From Craterostigma plantagineum (Eukaryota; Streptophyta; Magnoliopsida; Lamiales; Linderniaceae), in NCBI GenBank assembly GCA_027422505.1, contig JAPQWV010001380.1, positions 5,001-69,000 of the forward strand: a stretch of DNA of 64,000 nucleotides, read 5' to 3'. The notes beneath the pieces are model-generated. The model had not been told where the DNA came from, did not search any database, and was given only the letters and a program-made list of their open reading frames with translations. Positions 46,801 through 57,206 of the stretch are shown here, piece after piece. Both the position numbers and the translations under genes were made by a program. How positions within the stretch are numbered: position 1 is the first letter of the stretch; every line of letters starts with the position of its first letter.

Positions 46801-49800
46801 ATCAATCTATTCTACCGACGAAGAATCTGGGTTGTAGGCAAGCGCCGCCCCAGCAAGTGTTACGCGCTACGTCGAAAGGGAAGATCGCTCAAATCGCCCT
46901 ATTCATCTCCTCTCCCGTTGGTCGAGTCACTTCGTCCCTTATCATCTTGATGAAAGCCTGCTTAGCAGCCCCTGTAGAGGCTCACTTCATGCCTTTACGA
47001 GCCTACCATCTCTCTCAGCTAGAGAAAAGTCGACAGACATCTTTGTAACCTAATAGCCCCAAAAAGGATGGTCTTTTCTGAGAAGAAAAGCATATCTCCC
47101 TTGAGGATCTTCTGGAAAGTAGCCTATGGAAAGAGCAAACCCAACCAATATGAGCCAATACTTGCCTTTCCCATGGAAGATAGTAGCCCTGCGTATTGAT
47201 TCATTACCGACTGAACGGGAAATGCTTGCTTCTATTCTCTCCCCTCGAGCCGTAAAGAAATGTGAAGGATAAAGAACTGAAAAGGCTGCAAAAGTGGAAT
47301 CATTTCTTTATTGTTGATAGTTATCCGATTCCAACATATCTTTCTTCCTTGTCTCGGTAATCAACATAAGAGTAGCGAGAGCAGGGCGTAAGCATTAGTT
47401 CTTTCTTGCATTTTGTCGTTGATAATGCTGAAATCGCTAGTTTTGACCCCCATATTGCATATTTCTACCAAAAAAAGCTGTTTTCCTGGATAACAATTTG
47501 AAACTATAAAGAAACTGAAATATTTTAGGAAAGAAGAGTTTTCGCTAATATCAGAAAAGGACAGGAATCGGCTTTCTAACTTACTTATCTTAAAGAAATG
47601 AGAAAAACTATTACTTTAAAGTTCTTGACGGCGATCAACTCTCTTTTGTGCATGAGTTTAGAGGCTGAGGGGAAGTCTACTCTACTCTACTCAAGAGACA
47701 CTCTCACTCCTATCTTTCTCAGAGCTGCCACGGGAGTGCCATGTTGGGCATTTCTTTTATGTCTTTCTTTCTTGTTTAGGTGTGTAAGACCTGGTCATTC
47801 TCTAAACCGTAGGTGTCTTAATGTGTGCAATGCTGCTTCCTTATCTTTGTCTTGGCTCTTTCCGGATTCTATCTGCTGGGTGATTTCCTGTGATCCGTTC
47901 AATGGCAAGCGATCTTTCGTAAAAGCACGAAGAAAGGGGTTAGCTAGGCCACCCGCCTGATCAGGGTTTCCATCCGAACTAGTAGAAAAAAGACAAGTAG
48001 TCAAGGAAGGCTGATTTTGAAGAGTTTGATGGCATAGATGAAGTGGCTCGAAGTCTGATAGGGAAAGTGATGGCAAAGGAAGAAGTCAATATACGCTGCC
48101 TGAGAAAGTCTATGGCCAGTGCTGGGGTTTGTAGGTCCCTTACTGTTATCCGTTTAGGGGCAAATCCTTCCAGTTTTTCTTAAGCAGTGAAGATGAGGCG
48201 AGTGTTTGGGGTACAATCTGCAACTATATAACAAAAGAGGACGCTTCTCCAGGGTGAGTAAGACTTGCTTCAAATAAAGGAAGTAGCAAACCTTCGGGAT
48301 TGATGAGGAAGTTTTCATTATACACCCCTCTTGTCATTATAAAAAAGAAGGATTGATTCAATTACTGCTCCCAGTTCGGAAAAGTATAGGAATAAGGCTT
48401 TTTTTTCGGAAGCTCTGAAATGGAAACCTCCTCCACCTATCAGCTCCTTCGCTTGTCCTCATCCCTATGGTATAGTTCATCATCATCAGGGATTTGAAGA
48501 CAGAGGAAGCACATTTCCTAGCCAGGCACCTTTGTATGAAACTTCTGCCTTCTTATTGGCCTCGTCCCTCTATCTTGGCTGGGTTATCCTTCATTACACT
48601 GAGGCTATGTGATTCGAACCTATGGCCATCTTTCTTTGAATTTCAAGATTATCAAAGACGATTTCATTCCATGTTCGGGTTTGATTTTATCCGTCCTGGT
48701 TCACCCATACAGAGCTGGAAATCCGGTTTACTCTACAACGACCGGGATGCTTGCACCTTCTATGGACAAGCCAAAGGAGGACCAACCAGAAAGGAAAAAA
48801 GACGAAAGCCCCGGAAAGAAGGACAAGAGGTGGGTTCCATCTAAATCAACCAAATCAATGTTTCCTGGGACTTTGTGGAGCAAGTTCAACCATAAGGCAC
48901 TGCATCAAGCAACTCTAGGTTGTATAGCCTTGTGGTGTAAGGCTGTGTAAATAACTGGACCTTACCACCGGGCTCAAAGGATCTCATTCTCCGTTATCGG
49001 ATTGGCTCGTGCTGGAAATGGGTTCTTCCCTCCGGGGTGGATTAACCCACAATCGGCCATGGGGTCACGAGGATCTGATCCTCAAACTGGGAGACAGGCA
49101 TCGCTAATCTCTTCCTAGCCCTAGTATTCTTAAATCCTTTTTCTAGGATCTCGTATGACCAATCCACGATTCCCAGCTTAAAGGAATGGCCTAGATCATC
49201 AGTACCTGGAAACCCTTCTATGGGCAATCCCTAGTGATTGGTGCCCCATCCATCATTCCCTATACCTCTTCTAGGTGGTTTGTAAAACAGAGAAAGCAGA
49301 CCGGACAATGAGTTGACCTAGGGAAATTTCCCAAGATGAGAAATATGGATGCCCTGCTGGTCTTGAGTAATTCGAAACACGTATAAAGGAAGGTCCATCG
49401 CTTATTCTTTACCGGTTCTTGAGTTCTTCAATTAAAGAGGGAAAACAACAAAAACCCGTGGAATACCAGTAACCTACCTAGGATAAGTCAGATTGTGAGC
49501 TACGAGGGAATGAGTAAGAAATCACCTTAGTTTCACAGTTTCTCTCTTTCTCTTTTGAGGGAGCGGAGGTGAGAAGTGTTGGGAATTTCAAAAGGGATCA
49601 AGTTAGGACTGATTGAATTTGTAGCACGGGTAGACGCGTAGGATAGTAACTACTCTTTTCCGAAGGCAGGGGGGACTCCGCTCGCTTTGTTCATCTTTTA
49701 GGAGCTCTCAGTCAAAGTTGTTTAGGTCGGTGAGCCTAATCAGTCAACCATACATCGGTCAAAATAGAGATGGAAAAAACCTCAACTGGGTTAACTTCGA

Positions 49801-51869
49801 GTTAAGATTTAGCCGTTGCACTGTTCTAGTGGTTCAAGCAGGGTCCCCGAATAAGAATCTGAGAAAGTGATTCAAATTCAACATAGTACATGAGTGGCCC
49901 ACCTATATCCGTCCCAATACTTGATCCTTATGGTAGTCAAGGAGCTGCCAAGGAAAGGTACTCGAGGTAGAAATCTGAAGACGAATAAATGGGTAGCTCA
50001 TCTCATAGGCTAGCTAGCCCATAGGGAATAGATCTCTTGCTTGCTATTGAACATTAAGCGGCAATAACATCTATCTCAGCTCTTGTTTCATCTCTGGCCA
50101 ATCGGTAATAGGTAGGCGGCTCATAAAAGGCATATCCCAAGCTCTTAGCTCAGTTTGAGTGACTCCTGGAAAGGTAACTCAATAGGGATTCTCTCTATCG
50201 CCTTAGTCTGTCTTGACTCTTTCCCCGTGTATGATAGTTTCAAGTTGTAAGTCTGATCCTTCTCTTTAGCTAGTCCCATTCCTTTTTATCTTTCACCAAG
50301 CTCGGTATGACTTGCTCGATACCAGGTATCGGTAATAGCATCAGCCTCATAGCCCGGCATGGCTTAATAGTGGTATACGGATTCCCCTGTTGGTGGTCCG
50401 CTTACTGTGCTATTTCAATGTTTCGGGGAAGAAGATGTTCGAAGGAACAAAGAGGAAGAAGGTTTTTCGGAAGTTACGTTGGTAATAAAGTTTGAAACTG
50501 GCCAAGCCCACGTACCAGAGCGCTATAATAAGTCAAATAAAGTATTCATTCCCCATATTTTTGGATATTCAATTTAGCACCCTGTCTTTGAAGCTTCTCG
50601 CAAAAAGTCGTTCGACGTGGGTTGATAAGGCTGTTGTGTTTAGTCCGGAGCTTAGGAACTGGCAATCATCGGTTAGAAATGGGTTATTGGAGGCTGAGGT
50701 ACATTGTAACAATGATACAAATAATGTGGAATGTTTTGCATTATACAATGCCGCCAACCAGATTGTGTCAATATCTCCCTACTAACTAGATTTGGAAATT
50801 CTGCCGCAAGGCAAGGCTTGGGTGCTTATCTTGGATGGGAAGAAAGCGTTCAAACGAGTATACAACCAAAGGTTTCCTTCCTTCTTCGGGCTTCCTATCC
50901 CGAACTCCACTAATGGACTTTAGGTGCGAGCACCTTGCCACCAAACATCCTTACTGGCGTAGGGAGTAGAGCTTTCAGAACAGGACCGGCGCGTGCTGTT
51001 TACTAAGGTCATAACCGCCCCTTTCCTATCTATTAGTACGGTCTTAAGGCGCTTCCCAGGCCCAAAACTAATATACATCCTGGGTAAAGATAGCTCTATC
51101 AGGTCATTCAAGAGAAGAGAGAAAATGCCTTTCGGCGGCTCAGCAATTGATGAGTGGCTTTTGCTCCTTGGCCTTTTTATCTTGATTAATCTTCCTGCTT
51201 GCGCCTCTTTCCCTAATCAGAATTCTCATAAGACCTTTGCTGCGGCAACCAATGAAGACATGTTGAGAGTTCTTCCGATAAGTAAGATGAAGACCCTATT
51301 GTTAGATCCTATATCAACCAACCAGAGTTCCGTACATCATGAAGAGGAGACGGTGATGTTCACTCTATTGGTAATGCCTGTATCGAAGTCGGGCTGGCAG
51401 CAACCTGCACACTCGAAGAAGAACTAGCTATTTCAAGAATAATAGAGGAAGGGCTAGCGTCACTATCCACCCTATCGAATATTCCACTATTTATCCCTGG
51501 CAGCCTCAAGTGGTAAATTCTTTAATACCTCGCTAATACCGTTCATTAAGACACCAGGATCGACGTTCATTTTGTTAACTTTTACTAGAACCAAGCATCT
51601 AATGGTCCGCATCATCGGATCAAATGATACAACCAAAAGTGTAGAGGGAGAAGATGGGGACACAGTAGCCTCCGAAGTAGTGTCATAGTTAGCCGCGATC
51701 GGGAATTGAATAAAGCCGATTCAAAAGAACTAGCTCGTTCACGTTGGAAATGTTTTGACTTATCTTTGTTGCACTAGGAAATTCAAGAATGAAGCCGCTT
51801 CCTTGCTTTCCAAGTAGATCTTTTCTGATTGTTTATGATAATATGTAGGTAGGATCGAAAAAAAGTCCC
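37881..51869. other. Very long spacer without recognised gene
   Basis: About 14 kb in which I recognise no gene, RNA or mobile element on either strand. ATG-initiated frames of 90-120 codons exist (44442-44714, 47598-47960, 48609-48950) and have no motif I know; 44442-44714 is AT-rich and Lys/Ser/Leu-rich. The minus-strand frame 49042-49227 is open without ATG support. The open frame 38765-39000 on the plus strand lacks a start. None has support beyond being open. Confidence 0.35.
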
Positions 51870-52399
51870 CCCTCAACCTTTTTGATTGTAGAAGGGTCCA
51901 CATATGGGCACTGCCACTATCAATCAAATGGTGATGGCTTTTCTTTCAAGTAGTCCATAAACTCGCATGCTTTGCGGTGTGCGAAGACCAGCAATAGCTT
52001 GTAAAGAGATCTCTGGCGGTTCAGGATTTTGAGTTACCTTCAAGCCCCATTCTTTCCTTTGTCCCTCTTCACCAGGCCAAGCTCCCTCGATCTGAAAGAA
52101 ATTCTCTTCCTTCCTCCATCTATGACCGGGATGGAACTTCTCCTCACAATTAGAGTATAGCACAAGAAGCCACGATTTCGCCTCGACTCTGCCTCAGCCG
52201 GTCTGAGACGCTTCATTCTTGGAAAGGTTGGCCTGGACTACCTTATTAGCAGGAGCTGCGGTGTGGCCTGGGGGCCATCGGATCGATTAAGACCTCGTCT
52301 AGCTCCCACTTTTGATTCAACCAAGCTAGCTAACCCAATGGCTGACGTGAGAGTGCTTGGTCTGAACATTTGGACGTAGAGACGAATGCCATCTCTCAG
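51870..52399 (-). pseudogene. Older Ty3/gypsy element, gag end and protease (minus strand)
   Basis: Second half of an old gypsy remnant whose first half is at 59951-60130. Reading down from 52399 the minus strand encodes the end of the gag domain (RLYVQMFRPSTLTSAIGLAS), a degenerate zinc knuckle (YSNCEEKFHPGH, near 52150; the last Cys is replaced), the protease lead (PEISLQAIAG) and, after a frameshift near 51925, the aspartic protease active-site motif IDSGSAH near 51910. Stops and frameshifts show long decay. Similarity fades near 51870. Confidence 0.8.
52395..52399. other. Target-site duplication, left copy
   Basis: CTCAG immediately before the 5' LTR. The identical CTCAG follows the 3' LTR at 59951-59955. 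A 5-bp duplication is standard for gypsy integrases. Confidence 0.9.
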
Positions 52400-53269
52400 T
52401 GTAACACCCGTAAAATTAACACGGGACTAACGCTAACTAATTTTGTAAATGTTCGAAATTAGTGGAGTTAATTTTCGGACAAAACGGATTATTCAGAATT
52501 AAGCCCGAAAATAATAATTAGGCTCGAGACTTAGGTAAAAATATTATGGGCCGAAAATGGTTTAGTAAGCACAAAAGAATAAAAAAGGCCCAATTATGTT
52601 AGATGACCGAAAGTTGAATGGCCCAAATCGTTAAGATAAGAATAAAGATTTCTTAATGATAAGGAAAACTACCATGCGATTGCTTTGAGATAAGGACTCC
52701 ACCACCTTAGGCAACCAATCATGATTGAGCAAGGATAATTCTTAGTGGCAAGGGAAGGTTACGTAAGAAGGTATCATCAACTAGTCACTTGTTAAGTGAT
52801 AAAACCCTCACTTGTAATTGCAACGAAATAACATAATACAAAAGAGAGGTGAGAAAGACGTGAGAAAGCCGAGAAGGATTTGGCAAGTCTGATCAAATTC
52901 TCAACTTAGGGATTTCCCAAACTGAACTAAGGAGGTAAGGATCGTATTCTAACGTATAAGCCTCCTACTAGTTTATCTATTTAACATGTTATATGGTTTG
53001 ATGAATTTCCATTAAACCGAAGTAAGAAGGAACGAGGGAGAAGAAGAATTCGGGCAGATTCAACCTAGGAATTTATCTAATACTGCTAAGGACGTGAGGT
53101 AGGTGGCTTTTAACCCCTACAAACCCTTTTTAAAGCGTATTACGTTCCTCAAAAAAATTAGAATTTGGATGAAAGGGTCATCCGAGTTCGAAAGAAGTCA
53201 TTTTACAATTTTTTGGAAACGATACTGATGGATATATATATATTTTAGGGTTTTTGAGGGAGGATCTCG

Positions 53270-53975
53270 ATTTTTAGAACAATCTCGACAAAAGTGCGTG
53301 TGTCTTCAAATATTTTGAATATATCGAGAAGTAGATAAATATCGATACATGTTAGTGGTATGAAGATGTCGATATGTGTAAGGTCGCGACATTTGTTTAA
53401 GCAGGTAGAAGTCGAGACATATATATATGTAATAAGAAGATATCGATATGTAAGGTCCCGACATTTTATAAGGTTTCGACTTAGATCTCGGCAAGCTTGT
53501 AATATATCGACATTTGTTACCTTGACATTTAATAAAGTCTCGACAATGGTCTCGATATTTATGTTGGTAGAAACCTCGATATTTGTATTAATATTTCGAC
53601 AAGAAGATATCGATAGCATAGTGGTCTCGACATTTTGTAAAGTTTCGATATATGGTCTCGAAGTTTATTTTTTTAATGTAGAGAAGATCTCGACATTTTA
53701 TTCTAAGCAGTCTCGACATTTATTCTTTTCTCACTTAGTAGCTCGGCATGTTATTAATCTCGACATTTACATTTAACTAGGTCTCGACATCCTCAGTCTC
53801 GTTTCGACATTTTCAATGTTGTTTCGACATTTAGCTATTAAGCTTATCGACATCTATACTTTATCTCGACATTTAACTCCTTTAATAAACCCGATATATG
53901 ATAGCTTGTTCCGAGAAAGATATCGATATTTATACCTTTCACAAATAAAGTTTCGACATTTAATAAATTTCGGTA
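53270..53975 (+). repeat. Degenerate TCGACATTT repeat field in 5' LTR
   Basis: The core TCGACATTT and near relatives (TCGATATTT, TCGACAAAA) recur about every 15-40 bases, often preceded by TC or TT, over roughly 700 bases. Spacing is irregular and there are no conserved spacers, so it is a decayed minisatellite-like tract. The same field is present in the 3' LTR at about 58075-58780. Confidence 0.75.
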
Positions 53976-54386
53976 TTTTAGGATTTTACCATTTCTAGGG
54001 TTTTCAATATTTTAGGGTTTATTTAATTTTTAGGAATGTCATTATTTTTAAGTTTTTATAAATTTTAGGGTTTTCTATAATTAGGGTTTGGAAACTTGAA
54101 ACTTATACAGTTTAGTAACTATACTGATATCATAATATCTATTTATTCAGATGATCGACTTATAGGGATTCCACCAGACTTTATATTTGACGCTAGCTGG
54201 AGGACAGGTAGGTGGATTATCCATATACGATACGTAAACACAAATGTGAATTTATGTGTTTCCATGAGACTCTGTGATTTAAGTGACTTATGTGATTTAC
54301 GTGTTTTTACGTATGTTTTATGTGACATCACGTTTCATGTGTATCACGTATATGCATGACATCGCACGACATGGTGAGGGATAATG

Positions 54387-54423
54387 ACCACACTAGTGGT
54401 GACACCTTAAGACTTAAGGTGTC
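54387..54423. other. Hairpins in 5' LTR: ACCAC/GTGGT and 11-bp palindrome
   Basis: ACCAC (54387-54391) pairs with GTGGT (54396-54400). Immediately after, GACACCTTAAG (54401-54411) pairs perfectly with CTTAAGGTGTC (54413-54423) around a single A. The longer palindrome recurs in the 3' LTR at 59205-59227. Confidence 0.85.
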
Positions 54424-54505
54424 GATTGAGCGGGGTAGTGTGTGCCGATATTGGCAGTCAGACTCGTAGCGGAGTTGAGGTTGGACTCGCAGGGCACCTA
54501 ACGGG

Positions 54506-54667
54506 AGACAGACGTGAGCGATCTGTCTACTCGGGCGTGAGCGACCCGAGGTGCAAACCGTCGGATGAGTTGTGTAGCGGAAGGGGCGACCTGATAGGAG
54601 GACGTTGACGTGATCGATCAGCGCACTATCGGCGTGGGCACCGCTAGTCTGGCGTTAGCGACCAGAC
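54506..54667. other. Three hairpins with a shared CGTgAGCGA loop, 5' LTR
   Basis: AGACAGA/TCTGTCT (54506-54512, 54522-54528) and CTCGGG/CCCGAG (54530-54535, 54545-54550) both enclose CGTGAGCGA; GTCTGG/CCAGAC (54647-54652, 54662-54667) encloses CGTTAGCGA. Stems are perfect and unrelated in sequence, while the 9-base loop is conserved. The first two are separated by one base. The 3' LTR has the same at 59310-59332, 59334-59354 and 59451-59471. Confidence 0.85.
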
Positions 54668-55146
54668 GATATATTTTTATTTATTGCGCGCGAGGTGCCG
54701 AGTCCAGCCTAGGGCCCTGATATTGAGATACGATAAAAAAATGAGGGAAACGAGAGTGCATTATATCATGGTGAGAACTGGGAATGGGGAATGAGCGCAC
54801 GCTGCATTGCATCTTATTCACCTACTGGGCAAATCGCTCAGTGTTTACGTGTTGTAGGTACTGAGTCTGATGCTGATGCGCGTCAAGACTGAGGCGGCTG
54901 GTGGCGGTGCTCCACGGACTTTTGAGGGCGGGGCGGTACATGGATGAAGACCTGTGGAGCGGCGATTGGGTTTTGATCTTTTGACATTTTGGGCTTCGGC
55001 CCATTGTACAGATACTATTATGTAAAATAATATTTTGTTGTATTATAATATCTTTTAGAAAAAAGTTTTTAATTAGACGGGCCTTCCGCGGCTTACGTTG
55101 CGGAAATCCGCCAAAATCCTAATTAGAAAAGTAGGGTCGCCACAGG

Positions 55147-55158
55147 TGGTATCAGAGC
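55147..55158 (+). other. Primer-binding site (initiator Met tRNA)
   Basis: TGGTATCAGAGC, two bases after the 5' LTR end, complementary to the 3' end of initiator methionine tRNA. It primes minus-strand DNA synthesis. Confidence 0.92.
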
Positions 55159-55302
55159 TTTGGCTTTAGATTCTGCAGACTGTCCATGTACTGCCGCTCA
55201 AAAGCCTGGAGAACCAGCCTAGCCTGTAAGTTCAATATTTGATTTCGTTATTACGTGTTATTTGATATGTGCTCTGTGTGAATAATTATAGAAATAGATA
55301 AA

Positions 55303-56609
55303 ATGTCGAGAGGACGACCGAGACGAGTGCTTTTAGGAGAAACAAGTCGTAGGGACGAACCTGAGTCCCCGACTCGTGAACGCGATACGATCCATCGTCT
55401 GACTGAACTGATCCAGCGTCAGTCAGACCAAATTAACGATCTGATCAATCATCGGAGCTCATCCGAGCGTCGTTCCTCCCCACAACCCGATCGTGTGGAA
55501 ATTATCGGGGAGAGATTCCGCAAACTAAATCCCCCAACTTTCGCCGAGGCCGCTAATCCTGCAGTGGCCGAGGATTGGATCGGCACAATAGAAGATCTCT
55601 TTGTCTATAGCCGAGTACCGAATAATGAGAAGGTGTTGTGTGCCGTTTCCCTACTTCGGGGAAGCGCGCGGTTCTGGTGGAACACCGTAAAGGTGTTAGA
55701 AGATCCCGCAACTATGACCTGGGAGCGCTTCAGAGAACTTTTCTATGAAAGTACTTCACTGCTCACGACCAAGAGCAGCGAATGTACGAGTTCATGAACC
55801 TGAAGCAAGGGCGTATGCCAGTTGCGGAATATATCCGCAGATTCGAGGAGTTATCACGTTTTGCTCCTCACCTCGTAGCGACAAACACGCTGAAGGTTAC
55901 GAGATTTATTCGGGGACTGAAGCCTGAATTCTATCGAGATCTAAGCGTGTCAGGTGTACGCCAGTTGGAATTCCGCCAAGCTACGGAGCGAGCACTGATA
56001 GCTGAGCAGGCGGAAGGAGTGGTGAGGGAAGCCCAAGAAGCGAACCGGAAGAGAGAAAGCCAACAAGGAGAAAGTGCTCAAAAGCGTCAATTTATTGGTA
56101 ATGGTTCGAAAAATAAGGGTAACCGACCCGAACAACAAAGTTGGCGCCCGAACGTTTATCAGGGACCGACAAACGTCCCCAATAGACCACCAATAACAGC
56201 GCCCCGATGCCAGCAGTGTGGGCGGAATCATTTTGGTGTTTGTTTCGGACCTCGATCTGTGCAAAATTTGCAATGCTTCCGGTGTGGAGAAACCGGACAC
56301 GTTGCACGAAATTGCACAAGAACTCAACCTCTGCTGCAGAACCAGCCGCAGAACTTGATTCGACCTCCACCTGTACCTGTGCGAGTTTTCACGTTGACGA
56401 ACGAAGAGGCGGAGGCGAACCCAGCTGTATTCACGGGTACGTTGAATATTTTCCACATACCGTCTTCAATCCTTATCGATTCTGGAGCCACACATTCGTT
56501 TGTGTTGGCCATTTTCGTGACCAGGGCGGGAATATATCCCACCCATTCTTTCTACAACTACGTAGTTTTCTTCACCCCACGGGGATCGCCCGAAGGAGAG
56601 GGTAGTTAG
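55303..56609 (+). pseudogene. gag: gag and protease start of the LTR retrotransposon
   Basis: Gag makes the virus-like particle. The first frame starts at ATG 55303, with a charged N-terminal region and the capsid-like domain (EDWIGTIEDLFVYSR, LRGSARFWWNTV). A one-base deletion near 55750 ends it at 55797; the second frame (from about 55755) carries YIRRFEELSRFAPH, two zinc-binding motifs (CQQCGRNHFGVC near 56210; the CX2CX4HX4C knuckle CFRCGETGHVARNC at 56274-56315) and the protease active-site motif LIDSGATHSFV near 56470-56505. After about 56510 the frame leaves the protease and ends at 56609, marking the pol deletion. Confidence 0.9.
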
Positions 56610-56612
56610 GTT

Positions 56613-57100
56613 CCGATCACCCGAGGGAGAGGAATTTGAATTTTCTATAAAGATAAATAGTAAACCAATCCCTCGGATTGCCGCCTTGAAAGCTCATCGA
56701 CTCGTAAATACGGGTTGCGAAACATTCCTGGAATTTGCGATAAAAGCCGATGTATCCTCCCAGCCAAAACTAGAAAAGGTCCCGATAGTAAAATCCCGAT
56801 GTATTTCTCGAAGATCTCTCGGAATTACCTCCGAGTCGGGAAACCGAATTCGTTATTGATCCTATACCTGGAGCTGCTCCGATCTCTAGTCGTAGAACTA
56901 GAAACGAACCTAGTTTCTCACCATAGGAAGCCCCAGTGTTTTTCGTTAAGAAAAAAAAAAGAGACGGGTCGCTACAAGACCACGTCAGATTACCATCAAT
57001 TGGAGATCTGGGAGACAGACCCCCTACTGAAGGTCTTGAGGCAAAACCAGACCATGAGAATAGGAGTGCGCAGCGGAAGCGTAGTGGAAATAGAAATAAG
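56613..57100 (+). pseudogene. Scraps of protease to reverse-transcriptase lead
   Basis: Between the gag stop and the polypurine tract, short pieces in changing frames match the region before the gypsy reverse transcriptase: RIAALKAHRLVNTGC near 56675, [19 protein letters not shown] near 56810-56860, and APVFFVKKK with a following DGSL near 56930-56980. Between and after them the frame shifts repeatedly. The catalytic reverse transcriptase, RNase H and integrase are missing. Confidence 0.75.
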
Positions 57101-57195
57101 TTAGCCTAGAGAACGTAGAAAATAGATTGGACAAGTCTAGTCGTAGAACTAAACTCGAGTTCCCCACCATTGAATTACGGGGACGAAATTCTTTT

Positions 57196-57206
57196 AAGGG
57201 GGAGGA
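57196..57206 (+). other. Polypurine tract
   Basis: AAGGGGGAGGA directly before the 3' LTR; it primes plus-strand synthesis in LTR retrotransposons and fixes the 3' LTR start. Confidence 0.9.

Larger units (their letters stand above)
52400..55144 (+). repeat. 5' LTR (2745 bp)
   Basis: Starts TGTAACACCC and ends GTCGCCACA. It differs from the 3' LTR at T52812 (C in the other copy), an extra TA in the TATATA run near 53240, an extra T near 54305, and one T and one G fewer near 54973 and 54992. It contains a degenerate TCGACATTT repeat field (53270-53975) and a cluster of hairpins (54387-54667). Open frames inside it are by-products of these repeats. Confidence 0.95.

Noticed and set aside
48600..49260. 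Open frames on both strands (48609-48950 and 49042-49227 minus)
   Set aside because: Some residues look protein-like, but I could not match them to any family; not enough to call genes.
53245..53776. Overlapping open frames of 124 and 138 codons on both strands, repeated at 58050-58581
   Set aside because: They lie inside the LTRs and arise from the TCGACATTT repeat field; duplicated only because the LTR is duplicated, with low-complexity composition.
53270..53975. CRISPR-like array
   Set aside because: The repeat unit is short and degenerate, spacing is irregular and there are no uniform spacers or cas genes.
55950..56542. Minus-strand and alternate-frame open frames up to 168 codons within gag
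   Set aside because: They overlap the clearly coding gag frame with zinc knuckles; shadows only.
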